This document shows positions 47,501 through 54,617 of a stretch of DNA of 64,000 nucleotides, piece by piece. Source of the stretch: JACTOJ01 sp032335695 (GTDB lineage Bacteria; Bacillota; Clostridia; Clostridiales; Clostridiaceae); assembly GCF_032335695.1 (NCBI RefSeq), contig NZ_JACTOJ010000020.1, positions 1-64,000 of the forward strand, in the 5' to 3' direction. The first letter of the stretch is position 1. Each line of letters begins with the position of its first letter. A model generated the notes under the pieces. That model was not told where the DNA came from and did not search any database. It saw only the letters and a program-made list of their open reading frames with translations. The translations under genes were made by a program, and so were the position numbers.

Positions 47501-48112
47501 AAACCTATGAGTTTCCTTAGAGCTATTGCCTGAGCTGTCTTTTTTTGATACTGCATACACCAAAGAATAGTTTTTATCAGAAAAATCTTTTTCCCAAGTG
47601 ATGCTAGGGATGATTTTATTGCTTGACAAAGAAGAAATTTTTAAAAATTTTTCGTTGTTTAATGAATCTTTAATATAAGCTGCTGTGGATATATCTCCGG
47701 AACTTCCAGTTTCAAAGCTTTCATTTTTTTCTAGAACAGCTCTGTTATTTATTTTATCCTTAAGTTTGTTAATATTTTCTTCAGTATCATTAGTCTTGGA
47801 TATCTGTAAATTAACAGCCTTATCATTGGTATATAGTATGCTGAATATGCTGGATAAGTAGCTGTCACTTTCTATATCCTGTTGTATTTCTATTAATACA
47901 TCTTTGTTAGCACCAGTTATATCATACCAAGATACCTCATTTTTTAAGGCTGAATCATCTAACTGTAATTTGTACGAATTAGCATCCTCTATAGATTGCA
48001 ATATATTGTTATCGTCAGAATTTGCTGCGTAAACTTTAAAGCCTGAAAGGTTATACGAAGCCAAAAAAAATGCCATTATAATAGAGGATATTTTTTTTCT
48101 GTTCAAATTCAC
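41513..48112 (-). CDS. Giant Ig-like repeat surface protein (2199 aa)
   Basis: It starts with GTG (AGGAAGTGA upstream) and a signal peptide (about residues 1-30, ending VYAAN). Then come some twenty Ig-like/cadherin-like modules. Their joints read FxIDxTAPxI or DNTAPT, and their ends read VxDxAGNxx. Three double modules of about 215 residues are close copies of each other. The C-terminus has one helix (about 2155-2175), then a basic tail; no LPxTG motif, so it is held by a membrane anchor. Such proteins act as adhesins or scaffolds. It is convergent to the Tad operon and divergent from the kinase gene, in the middle of the pilus locus. Confidence 0.85.
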   Translation of the reverse strand: MNLNRKKISSIIMAFFLASYNLSGFKVYAANSDDNNILQSIEDANSYKLQLDDSALKNEVSWYDITGANKDVLIEIQQDIESDSYLSSIFSILYTNDKAVNLQISKTNDTEENINKLKDKINNRAVLEKNESFETGSSGDISTAAYIKDSLNNEKFLKISSLSSNKIIPSITWEKDFSDKNYSLVYAVSKKDSSGNSSKETHRFTGLSAGTLSLSEIDGTDLSSITLNYNILDSNGNIIKKCEQTLTNDTTAPKYSIKNISCDVNNQKVTVQINAPDEANLLENPIVYYNNKVLDSSNITYNNSEKSYSIVLDNVNPLTSPLSSLTFYAADDALNLGEISLTGDFILSFDKIFKNQIMLFKDNVLKGSASSAGKISDLSINSKNVDIASDNSFSTNLDEKTSTIDAKYTYAKDDNTSFPVELTAAIYSSSSGPNFSSFTCTSGGKTLNVANSDTLYITDKNISINGILSDYSASAININSIKARYDNEESEELPKDSYSLTSKDDSSDNLCINLSLKNDDDKKLTAITIDAKNDLGYESSFTFNLDVDNTAPTLSMKYEDEDGHMSDLKDNSYFSSSFSPAFIVSDSNLDLDNSYVKLISYDNSGNKVETSTALRDLTLKDDNLYVLKNLDFQNTKYDILLHAVDKSGNTNELKQTFYFDSEAPKITYSGALENASTAFTSSKNGFIPVITIEDYLLTEDEIKDSEYLDAKFNGTSLTIDHIESSLNENGEHKYKLVYKSVNSPDSKDGSYDITAKVTGLTGLSSSSSKSIYFDNTPPIISFWDQNNLLINNNSVISTKAEPIKPTIYIGDDVKISSDAISITKKTPDGNLSTIDSSTLSPSDNEVIDGKLYSSGWTFRDTINDPGEYTITVNAEDAVGNAYENGPFILHFIVDNSAPVINIDGISDNEFSNSTSLTAAITASDDNFSEGTAILTKDDGSTQTISLNNNKAENINIKDEGKYKLKVTAKDAAGNSTSVTRSFCIDRTAPEITSFNLTNSTYYRKAIDPRIAVKESNLDRSKSYFNVNKNGTLSQYTLDSANVDFDNATDEYVLKNVVNEDGSYNVTVHIVDLAGNQTSNGDLNLNFFVQSKAATVSIKNINDNEYFNQAVTPEIEVEDPYMDSSDLNSRITATLNGQPYELTSCKREGSKLIVTGKAIENPKDSLGDNYTLKVTTKDRTNSTDINSGEKSFTIDEAAPSLETSNLTNEKYYRKALDPAVELQEKYLDETNSYFIVTKNGVSSKYSLDDANVQQQYNTEINTSDYTYTLKNVVDVDGTYEITVHLVDLSGNSPSSGDTKYTIYIDSVPASTNIVNIGDPSQGKKTYFNSSVTPEISVTDEFMDAADVNKLITATINNKPYTLHFDKKENGVLYLHGDELKPDAGKSTGTYALVVSTSDRASQPGEFETISQSFVIDEAKPIIKATNMDDNRYYRSFDNPSVTIAEDYLDLKNSYFSVSKDGNASTNYSFGSSNVSNDGSGTYFLNGVVQQDGKYVITIHVQDMSGNNADSDVTKTIYIDKHPAVPIIQNIDEGKNYNSQVTALIKVEDKFLQDSDINTSRLYAALDGQTIRLNLVEKDIDPNTGETIFLLKTDPITGNTARNTMYNLKVYALDMAANYDPNNQEAPGTDSRDFVVDTDPAKISFSEDSGRNIEDNGYYNGVIKPIIKLTDNYTVDNYSITLNGKPYNGSVEKTDDGYVFKGAPINGDGLYTLSVTDNDKAQASPTTYQISFTMDNTKPNIDISGVQNNEFNNKSVTTPTIRISDTNMVLENTHINVYKNGSQIPVNISQNDNLFSFSEYDEGTYTFNVTAVDKAGNSYTTPDLTFTIDRTPPTMKFNFNDGDFINKPFAPEVSPDNPDDFISELLINGQSYDSHNVPILTENRKYEIKAIAKDKAGNVSEEIVKSFVLDTEAPNVDISGLVSNFYYNKNISPLITCTDTNSDIFNITLNGQPYNNSVISAEGSYELVVFAEDKAKNITRIVLDFVIDKTAPSITVPTFMSQSTFLSIFTPLVDIDDADCDKTLMLDGNDYHGEPITTDGKHTLLIIAVDRAGNVSKKAFTFYLKATPPSIKITNIIDGRSYDHPVTPEFNISDDAVREATVITLDGKDYKIGDKISSIGEHTLTITVKDSVGNKTTRTVKFKIVSAKESLTAKITNKKGTILPILGGAAAGIAALGTLLFVKTKKSRLRKAEKNKEIPAE

Positions 48113-48307
48113 TCACTTCCTATTATAAGTTATAACTACATAATTTACATTTTATAACAACTAAACGCAAAATGCAACATATTACTAATATGGTAAAATG
48201 AAACTAATATGTTTATAATAATAATATATAATTAATATATAGAAATTAAATTAAAAAAATGATACTATAATATGGTAAAGTGTAACAGTGTAGGAGGAAT
48301 ATACTAA
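48113..48307. promoter_or_regulatory. Divergent promoter region, surface protein / kinase
   Basis: It is very AT-rich. TATAAT near 48266-48271 is the likely -10 of the kinase operon, with a poor -35. Related words (TAATATGGTAAAAT near 48190 and ATAATATGGTAAAGT near 48269) occur twice in the same orientation and could be binding sites. No gene is seen. Confidence 0.35.
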
Positions 48308-50236
48308 ATGAATTTGACAGAGACTTTGTTTGATAATAAATATCAAATAATTGGTAAGCTTGGCAGTGGAGGAATGAGCACTGTATACCTGGCAAAGGAT
48401 GTAAAACTGCAAAAGCTTTGGGCTATAAAGGAAGTAAAAAAGAATGTAGGTGTGAAAAGCTTAAATAAGGTAGACTTGATGGCTGAAACTAATATTTTAA
48501 AGAAACTTGACCATCCAGCACTGCCTAGAATAGTGGATATAATCAATACAGAAGAGAGCATATTTGTAATTCTTGATTATATAGATGGAGTATCACTGGA
48601 TAAAAGGCTTAAGGAATATAAAGTAATAGATGAAGGAACAGCCTTGTATTGGGCTAAGCAGATCTGCGACGTTTTAGATTATCTTCATAGACAGGAGCCT
48701 AATCCTATAATATATAGGGATATGAAACCAGGTAATTTAATGCTTACTCCCAGCGGAAAAATAAAATTAATTGATTTTGGAATAGCTAGAGAGTATAAAG
48801 AAGATGTTTCTCAAGATACCACTTACATTGGCACAAGAGGATATGCAGCTCCAGAGCAATATGGCAGCAATCAAACGGATGCAAGAACGGATATCTATAG
48901 CCTTGGGGTTACTCTATATCACCTTGTAACTGGGAAGAGTCCCAATGAACCTCCTTATGAAATAAAACCAATAAGAGAAGTTAACTACCTTCTTTCAGAG
49001 GGGTTAGAAAAAATAATAGAAAAATGTACAAGGCAAGATCCAAATTTAAGATATCAGAATGTTAGAGAGCTTTGGTATGACTTAGAAAATATACATAAAT
49101 TAAATTCTCAATACAAAAATAATCAAGTAAAGAAGCTCGTAAAATTTTACTCTTTTTTAATACTCTTTTTTATATGCCTTGTTTTAACCATAAATGGAGT
49201 TATGGGTATTCATAAAGAAAAGGTAAGACAGTACAATGCAATAATAGATAATGGTAATAAATTTCAAGATTCAGGCAATGAAGACAAGGCGATAGAAACC
49301 TACAAAAATGCTATAAATGAGGATTCTTCTAATGCAGACGCTTATGGCAAAATTATAGATACTTATGTATCTCAAAATAATATTGATGACTGCATTGATT
49401 TTATTGATAACTATATAATAGATAAAAATTCTTCAGTGCTGAAAGAGGATAAACTTCTCTATAAAATAGCTATGGTATATTTTCAAAAGAAAAATTATGA
49501 TTCTGCCTATAAATATTTCGCTCAGATCAAAGACGGGTCACAGGTTGGACTAGAGGGACTTAAATATTATAAGCCAGTGGCTCAGGCCCTAGGGTACAGC
49601 ACACCTAAAACTAACGATGATGTGGAAAAGCTGGTTAAGGATTTAGCAGATTATGTTAACGGCAGCATGGATGTGGATTTTAAGATAAATGCTTATATAA
49701 CGCTTGCTGGTATATACAGGGACAATCCCAATGTTTTTAAAGATAACACAGATAAAACCTTAGAGGTATTGGAAAAAGCCAATAGTATATGTGTAAATAA
49801 GGACAACCCTATATTATATGAGCAGCTGGCTAAGGCTTATTATGATAAAGCTATACAATATAAACCTGAGCCAGATACTTACCATAATTATCTAAACAAG
49901 GCTATAGATAATTATAAAATCTGTATTAATGCAGGTAGCAAGGTTTCAGACGATTATTATAATCTAGGAACCATATATAAGTATCTAGGAGATTTTCAAG
50001 ACAGTGAAAAAATTTTTTTACAAGAAGTTAGTTCTTTTGGCCAAGACTATAAGGGATATATGGGGCTAGCTCTTTTATATGTCACTGATGAAAATAATAA
50101 CAAATTAAAAAATTATGATAATTTTAAAAAGTATTATGATTTAGCGGTGGAAAAAAATCATAATGATAATGATGTAGACTTTATAACCTTACAAAAAAAG
50201 TATAATGATTTAAAAAATCAAGGTGTTATAAAGTAG
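48308..50236 (+). CDS. Transmembrane Ser/Thr protein kinase with TPR domain
   Basis: This 642-residue protein has a Hanks-type kinase domain (about 12-270): G-loop LGSGGMSTVYLAKD, K41 in WAIKEVKK, catalytic loop IIYRDMKPGNLML (YRD instead of HRD), IDFGIARE and GYAAPEQYG. A membrane helix (about 278-300) separates it from a C-terminal part with TPR-like repeats (DKAIETYKNAINEDSSNADAY; later DYYNLGTIYKYLGDFQDSEKIF). No PASTA domains are present, so it does not sense peptidoglycan in the usual way; the outside TPRs may sense pilus or surface proteins. It is followed at 9 bp by the TadE-like gene, its likely substrate. Confidence 0.92.
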   Translation: MNLTETLFDNKYQIIGKLGSGGMSTVYLAKDVKLQKLWAIKEVKKNVGVKSLNKVDLMAETNILKKLDHPALPRIVDIINTEESIFVILDYIDGVSLDKRLKEYKVIDEGTALYWAKQICDVLDYLHRQEPNPIIYRDMKPGNLMLTPSGKIKLIDFGIAREYKEDVSQDTTYIGTRGYAAPEQYGSNQTDARTDIYSLGVTLYHLVTGKSPNEPPYEIKPIREVNYLLSEGLEKIIEKCTRQDPNLRYQNVRELWYDLENIHKLNSQYKNNQVKKLVKFYSFLILFFICLVLTINGVMGIHKEKVRQYNAIIDNGNKFQDSGNEDKAIETYKNAINEDSSNADAYGKIIDTYVSQNNIDDCIDFIDNYIIDKNSSVLKEDKLLYKIAMVYFQKKNYDSAYKYFAQIKDGSQVGLEGLKYYKPVAQALGYSTPKTNDDVEKLVKDLADYVNGSMDVDFKINAYITLAGIYRDNPNVFKDNTDKTLEVLEKANSICVNKDNPILYEQLAKAYYDKAIQYKPEPDTYHNYLNKAIDNYKICINAGSKVSDDYYNLGTIYKYLGDFQDSEKIFLQEVSSFGQDYKGYMGLALLYVTDENNNKLKNYDNFKKYYDLAVEKNHNDNDVDFITLQKKYNDLKNQGVIK

Positions 50237-50245
50237 GAGGACCTT

Positions 50246-51424
50246 ATGGATATTATAACTCAAAATATAATAAAGATAGCGATAGGGATTTTAGGCATGA
50301 TAATCTGTGCTGCTATGATATATAGAATGTATAAGGTGGAAGGCCTTAGCGAATATGCTAAACTTGACTTCCTAGTGAAATGGAGAAAGGATGCTCAATT
50401 AAATAAGCTTAAGAAGCTTCAAAAGAAGCTTAATTATAATATTGGAGCAACATCTGGCGGTCTTGATTATTCTTTGGGAAGGAATATTAATAGCCTTACC
50501 CTTGGAGAGAGCAAAGCACAGTCACAGTATATTGATACTCAAGGAGAAGAGGATACAGAATTATTAGCAAATATAAATGCTGATGATACCGAGCTAATAG
50601 ATTGCAGCCCTCAGGAGGATACGGAGCTTTTGAATGTGGAAGAAGATAAAAAGAATGAAAGAAGGAAAGGTTCTTTAACAGTTGAAGCTGCTTTGGTAGT
50701 TCCTTTGTTTATGTTTGCTATACTTACTTTTGCTTATATCATGAACCTTGTCATGCTTCATGAAATAATTCAGGATTCTATCAATGAAGCTGCCAACGAG
50801 GTGGGAGAGTATAGCTACGTATATACTGGTAGTGGATTAGAGTCTGTAATAAATAGTTTAGCTCATAGTACCGAAATCGGAAAAGATAAAATAGATCAGC
50901 AGCAGCAAGCCATAGCAAGCGCCTATGAGACCTTAGGGAAATTTGGTGATATGAGTCCTGAAGAGCAGCAAGGCACCATTAATTCCGCCATAACAAATGC
51001 TGTTAACATGGGTAAATCTATAAAAAATTCAGATAAAAATCAAATAAAAGAAAAGGCAAAAACTATGGCAAAACAAGAAGGGGTCGGACTTATATGTTAT
51101 GTAGGAGTTTTGCTATTTAATGATTATGGACCGGCGATTAATGAGGATATAACTTCTGCTATAGCTTATGCTTTTGTGCAAAATCAGGTTTCCTCAGGTA
51201 CTATGTCGGCAGATGAGAGGCTTAAAAACTTTGGAGTGGTAGGGGGAATAGATGGCTTGGATTTTACAGGATCAAAAATATTAGCGGACAAAAAAAATGA
51301 TATAGACATCCAAGTAACTTATGAAGTAAAATTGCCACTTCCTATTAAATTAATTCCTTCCTTCACTTTGAGACAAAATGCTTATGTAAGATGCTGGAAT
51401 TATGGACCTTATAATTCCAAATAA
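50246..51424 (+). CDS. TadE-like protein with N-terminal helix and three DTEL repeats
   Basis: This 392-residue protein has an unusual two-helix layout. The first helix (about 7-28) is followed by a basic stretch (KWRKDAQLNKLKKLQKK, so probably cytoplasmic). Then comes an acidic linker with three motifs: EDTELL (Thr104), DDTELI (Thr115) and EDTELL (Thr126). The TadE-type segment RKGSLTVEAALVVPLF with the second helix (about 146-168) follows. The remaining roughly 220 residues lie outside. The three Thr are exactly 11 residues apart and look like phosphorylation sites for the kinase encoded 9 bp upstream and docking sites for the FHA protein. If the usual cut after Gly occurs, the linker would be released. 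Confidence 0.8.
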   Translation: MDIITQNIIKIAIGILGMIICAAMIYRMYKVEGLSEYAKLDFLVKWRKDAQLNKLKKLQKKLNYNIGATSGGLDYSLGRNINSLTLGESKAQSQYIDTQGEEDTELLANINADDTELIDCSPQEDTELLNVEEDKKNERRKGSLTVEAALVVPLFMFAILTFAYIMNLVMLHEIIQDSINEAANEVGEYSYVYTGSGLESVINSLAHSTEIGKDKIDQQQQAIASAYETLGKFGDMSPEEQQGTINSAITNAVNMGKSIKNSDKNQIKEKAKTMAKQEGVGLICYVGVLLFNDYGPAINEDITSAIAYAFVQNQVSSGTMSADERLKNFGVVGGIDGLDFTGSKILADKKNDIDIQVTYEVKLPLPIKLIPSFTLRQNAYVRCWNYGPYNSK

Positions 51425-51445
51425 TAGCTTTGATGGGAGAAAGAT

Positions 51446-52063
51446 ATGGGTTATTTTATAGTTTTTATAGTTGCATTTTTGGCAAATATTTTAGTGCTTT
51501 ACAGTTTATATAATAAGGGTGAGAAAGGAATTGCTAATATATTAATTAAGATGTTTTCTAAAAAAAGAAATATAGCTGCAGCACTGCTGTATTTAGCCTC
51601 AATGGAATTTGTTTTCAACAATGAAAAACAATTCAGATATTATGCTTTTTCATTTGTAATATTGACGGTTTTATATGTTGTAACTCTTATTGATATGGAT
51701 AAATATATAATATTAAATAAATTGCTCATAATTATGGCGGCAGCAGCTTTAGGAAATTTGCTATTAAATCATAATATTACTTATATTGCGGCCTTGCTAG
51801 GAGTTTTAATCATGGGGGGCACTATGTTTCTTATTTCTAAGGCTACCAGAGGTGGACTGGGGCTTGGGGATGTTAAGCTTTTTGCAGTGTTAGGACTATG
51901 GCTTGGAATTTATGGTGTTATGTCTGTGTGCATATTGGCTATATTTGCTACAGCCATATTAAGTATTGTTTTGTTAATAAAGGACAGAAATAATAAAAAT
52001 AAAGCTATTCCATTTTCACCCTTCATATATGTTTCCGTAGTAATAACTTTAATTAGCATATAG
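51446..52063 (+). CDS. A24 prepilin peptidase 1
   Basis: This 205-residue integral membrane aspartyl protease has the catalytic Asp pair in VTLIDMDKYII and GLGLGDVKLF (GxGD motif). It lacks the N-terminal methylase domain of classical PilD. It cuts prepilin leaders of Flp and TadE-like proteins. It is followed 10 bp later by a second A24 gene. Ribosome binding site GGGAGAAAG. Confidence 0.87.
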   Translation: MGYFIVFIVAFLANILVLYSLYNKGEKGIANILIKMFSKKRNIAAALLYLASMEFVFNNEKQFRYYAFSFVILTVLYVVTLIDMDKYIILNKLLIIMAAAALGNLLLNHNITYIAALLGVLIMGGTMFLISKATRGGLGLGDVKLFAVLGLWLGIYGVMSVCILAIFATAILSIVLLIKDRNNKNKAIPFSPFIYVSVVITLISI

Positions 52064-52073
52064 GAGGGGAGCT

Positions 52074-52610
52074 ATGTTTTTTAAGTATGTTATCATTATT
52101 ATTTTAGCTTCCGTATGCCTTTATACCGATATTAAATATAAAAAAGTTAAGAATAAGGTGCTGCTGATTTTTGCCTTGGCAGGGCTGGTTTTTAATATTG
52201 TGTTTTATGGGATATATGGGTTAGAAAATTCACTTTTAGCTTCCCTTATTCCTTTTTTTCTTTTATTTTTACTTTACGCTATTAGGATTATGGGAGCTGG
52301 AGATATTAAGCTCTTTTCTGTAATTGGAATAATAGGAGGAGTGAATTTTATCTTAAACAACATGTTGTTTTCTTTTGCTGCTGCTGGAATCATAAGTGCC
52401 TTTATAATGGTTATAAGAAAAAATTTTATTAAAAGGATTAAATATTTTTTCTATTATCTGATAAGATTTGCTTTAAGTAGAAAGGTGGTTCCTTACTCTG
52501 ATTTTAAAGATGACAAAAGAGGGGATAAATTTCAATTTGTATATGGAATCTTTATTGGAACTATAATTCAAATAATTTTCAAAGAAATAGCATCATTAAG
52601 CTTTATATAG
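52074..52610 (+). CDS. A24 prepilin peptidase 2 (CpaA/TadV-like)
   Basis: This 178-residue membrane protein has the catalytic Asp in LYTDIKYKKVKN and MGAGDIKLF. It is the shorter CpaA/TadV type. Having two A24 enzymes side by side suggests separate substrates, for example the Flp pilin and the TadE-like proteins. Ribosome binding site GGAGGGG. Confidence 0.88.
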   Translation: MFFKYVIIIILASVCLYTDIKYKKVKNKVLLIFALAGLVFNIVFYGIYGLENSLLASLIPFFLLFLLYAIRIMGAGDIKLFSVIGIIGGVNFILNNMLFSFAAAGIISAFIMVIRKNFIKRIKYFFYYLIRFALSRKVVPYSDFKDDKRGDKFQFVYGIFIGTIIQIIFKEIASLSFI

Positions 52611-52626
52611 TTTAATGATGCTATTT
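52585..52626 (+). terminator. Terminator after the prepilin peptidase genes
   Basis: The stem AAATAGCATCATTAA / TTAATGATGCTATTT overlaps the last codons of the gene. The 3' tail is T-rich but broken by A. The XRE gene converges here, so it may serve both. Confidence 0.7.
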
Positions 52627-52658
52627 AATATTTAATGATAAGTTTATTTACATAAAAT

Positions 52659-52874
52659 TTATCCAAAGCGTCTTATATCATCAATACCTACACCTAATAT
52701 TATTGCTATTGTCTCAATAATATTAAAGGATGGATTTTTCTTATCTCCGCGTTCCAGTTCTTCTAAATAACTTTTGGAAATTGTTACATTGAAGTTTCTT
52801 GAAAGATTTGATACATCCAGAGAAGTAAGCCCCCTATTCATTCTAATTTCCCTTATTTTTAAGCCGTCTACCAC
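52659..52874 (-). CDS. Small XRE-type DNA-binding protein
   Basis: This 71-residue protein is essentially one helix-turn-helix domain: LKIREIRMNRGLTSLDVSN, then KSYLEELERGDKKNPS and a helix ending GVGIDDIRRFG. Start GTG at 52872-52874, behind AAGGGGG at about 9 bases. No sensor domain, so it must work with a partner or as a simple repressor. It is divergent from a small secreted-peptide gene at 53117, which makes that gene a candidate target. Confidence 0.8.
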   Translation of the reverse strand: MVDGLKIREIRMNRGLTSLDVSNLSRNFNVTISKSYLEELERGDKKNPSFNIIETIAIILGVGIDDIRRFG

Positions 52875-53116
52875 AACTTAACCCCCTTACAAATTCAATT
52901 GTATTAAGAGTAAAATAATAGTTTAAGGTAATTTATTAGAAAAACTAAGCTTAAAAAGCCTTTGTCTTTAATTATATTAATTATAGCATAGATTTAAGTT
53001 TTTAATGTTTAAAACTTTGTGAATTTTAAGAATTGTTATATTTTACTAAGTATATAAAATTTAAATATTGAAATAATATGGTTATACATTAATACTTAAA
53101 AGATGGGGTGATCGTA

Positions 53117-53251
53117 ATGAAAAAAATCATAAGCATGATAATATTATTTTCAGTATCCATCTTTGCATCAAGCATTGCAGCTAATGATTGTGATGGATTT
53201 GAGATAAAGGACACCTTCAGAACGTATATAACAAGTCCCATTAGAATATAA
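53117..53251 (+). CDS. Small secreted peptide precursor (44 aa)
   Basis: The ATG has GGGGTGAT 5 bases before it. The product is MKKIISMIILFSVSIFASSI followed by about 24 residues ANDCDGFEIKDT...ITSPIRI. The first 21 residues form a clear signal peptide with an ASSIA cleavage site. The mature part has one Cys and a charged, non-repetitive sequence. I know no family. A signalling peptide or small exported protein is possible. It is divergent from an XRE gene and convergent with the DUF4250-rnz operon. Confidence 0.55.
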   Translation: MKKIISMIILFSVSIFASSIAANDCDGFEIKDTFRTYITSPIRI

Positions 53252-53280
53252 TGAGATCTGTTATATACTGATTGATTAAT

Positions 53281-53475
53281 CTATACAGCTGTAAATTGAT
53301 TTTTCTCTTCGCTATATTTATATCCAGCTGACTCCAATTTTGATGTTAGCAAGGTTATGCCTACATCTAAGTCTTCGCAGTAATCCTGCAAAGAAGAGTA
53401 CTGATCCCTGAGCTTCATATTAATTATGCTTAAAAGCATGAATGGATCCATTTTTTCTATTTGCTCCTTATTCAC
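53281..53475 (-). CDS. DUF4250 family protein
   Basis: This 64-residue protein has the DUF4250 core MDPFMLLSIINMKLRDQYSS and LDVGITLLTSKLESAGYKYS. Function is not known; the family is common in clostridia. Start GTG at 53475, with AGAAGGA 9 bases upstream; a longer TTG start at 53496 lies before that site. It lies 29 bp downstream of the RNase Z gene (8 bp if the longer start is used) and is co-transcribed with it. Confidence 0.75.
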   Translation of the reverse strand: MNKEQIEKMDPFMLLSIINMKLRDQYSSLQDYCEDLDVGITLLTSKLESAGYKYSEEKNQFTAV

Positions 53476-53504
53476 AAATATCAATCCTTCTTTCAATAAA
53501 ATTT

Positions 53505-54413
53505 TTATTCGAAACTTAAGGTCTTTATTAATCTATCTTCCCCAATAACAGTATTTTCAAATATTGAGGATGCATTTTCCTTATATTTTTCAGGTTCAGT
53601 AAGAGATGGGCTGAAGTGGGTTAGCCAAAGCTCCGATACTTGGGCCTTTTTTGCTATCTCTGCAGCTTCACTGAAAAGCATATGTTTATTTTTTATAGCT
53701 TTCGAAATTTCTTCATTGTCACCATACATTCCTTCGGCTATTAAAAGGTCACTGTAAGCTACAAAATCAACTAGCGAGTCTAAAGGTCTGGTATCAGTAA
53801 AGTAGCTTAGTCTCAAGCCTTTTCTTTCATCTCCCAGCACCATATCAGGGGAATAGGATATTCCATCTGCCTTTGCAGTTTCACCCTTTTGAAGCTTATT
53901 CCAAAGTTTCATTGGAATATTAAGCTTCTTGGCTTTTTCTGCATCGAATTTCCTAGCCCTCTTTATATCTATGGAATAAGCGGCGCAGGGAGCCATGTGA
54001 TCTCCTGCCATGCTTTTTATGTAAATATCATCTATGGAAAAATCCACAGAACCATCCATGGAACATTCTATGTAGTAAATATCGTAAGGCAGTACAGGAC
54101 ACACTACCATAAGTCCTCTAAGTACATTTATAAATCCAGGAGGACCAATTATGGTGAGAGTCTCTTCTCTTCCTGAGTTTGCAATGGTGAGGAGAAGACC
54201 TGGAAGGCCTAAAACATGATCCGCATGGGCGTGAGTAAAGCATATCACATCAATGCTTTTGAAACCCCATCCAAGCAGTTTCATTGATACTTGAGTTCCT
54301 TCTCCGCAATCTATAAGTATTTTTCTTCCCCTGCAGCTTAGCAGCAGTGAGGTAAGAGCTCTATATGGAACTGGCAAACTGCCCCCGCAGCCAAGAAGAC
54401 AAATATCCAGCAT
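53505..54413 (-). CDS. rnz: Ribonuclease Z
   Basis: This 302-residue metallo-beta-lactamase fold endonuclease trims tRNA 3' ends. The zinc motif FTHAHADHVLGLPGLL (HxHxDH, with His-Ala-His-Ala-Asp-His) is present. Further conserved points are the GDHMAPCAAY segment, SYFTDTRP and the late LWLTHFSPSL. It is relevant here that the only tRNA seen (61025) has no encoded CCA, so RNase Z is needed. Start ATG at 54413 with a weak ribosome binding site (GGTG) and a leader hairpin at 54432-54454. Confidence 0.93.
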   Translation of the reverse strand: MLDICLLGCGGSLPVPYRALTSLLLSCRGRKILIDCGEGTQVSMKLLGWGFKSIDVICFTHAHADHVLGLPGLLLTIANSGREETLTIIGPPGFINVLRGLMVVCPVLPYDIYYIECSMDGSVDFSIDDIYIKSMAGDHMAPCAAYSIDIKRARKFDAEKAKKLNIPMKLWNKLQKGETAKADGISYSPDMVLGDERKGLRLSYFTDTRPLDSLVDFVAYSDLLIAEGMYGDNEEISKAIKNKHMLFSEAAEIAKKAQVSELWLTHFSPSLTEPEKYKENASSIFENTVIGEDRLIKTLSFE

Positions 54414-54431
54414 ATTAACACCAACTTTCTT

Positions 54432-54454
54432 TTAGGCTATGCTTTAAAGCCTAA
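54432..54454 (-). promoter_or_regulatory. Hairpin in the rnz leader
   Basis: TTAGGCT (54432-54438) and AGCCTAA (54448-54454) are inverse copies, about 20 bases before the rnz start. The first bases, TTAGGCTATGCTTTAA, resemble the end of the hairpin element at 448-463 at 14 of 16 positions. Confidence 0.35.
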
Positions 54455-54580
54455 GTATTAAATCAGATATAATTTTATTATATCTAAAACTACGCAAAAA
54501 AATATAAAATACCAATAGAAATTTTGATAATTAAAATTTATTATAGTATTAGGAGAGTTAATTCACAATACTTATCCACA

Positions 54581-54617
54581 GGAAGGGGGTACAGCCTGCT
54601 TAGGCTGTTGATAATTT
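54581..54617 (+). promoter_or_regulatory. Shine-Dalgarno and bridging hairpin before sbcD
   Basis: GGAAGGGGG (54581-54589) lies about 29 bases from ATG 54618. A 7-bp perfect stem ACAGCCT / AGGCTGT (54591-54597, 54602-54608, loop GCTT) fills the gap. In-frame TAA at 54612 rules out an earlier start. Folding would leave about 10 bases between ribosome binding site and start. Confidence 0.6.

Noticed and set aside
54572..54580. Exact DnaA box TTATCCACA
   Set aside because: Only one copy, no cluster, no dnaA, dnaN or origin genes nearby. A single 9-mer is expected by chance.
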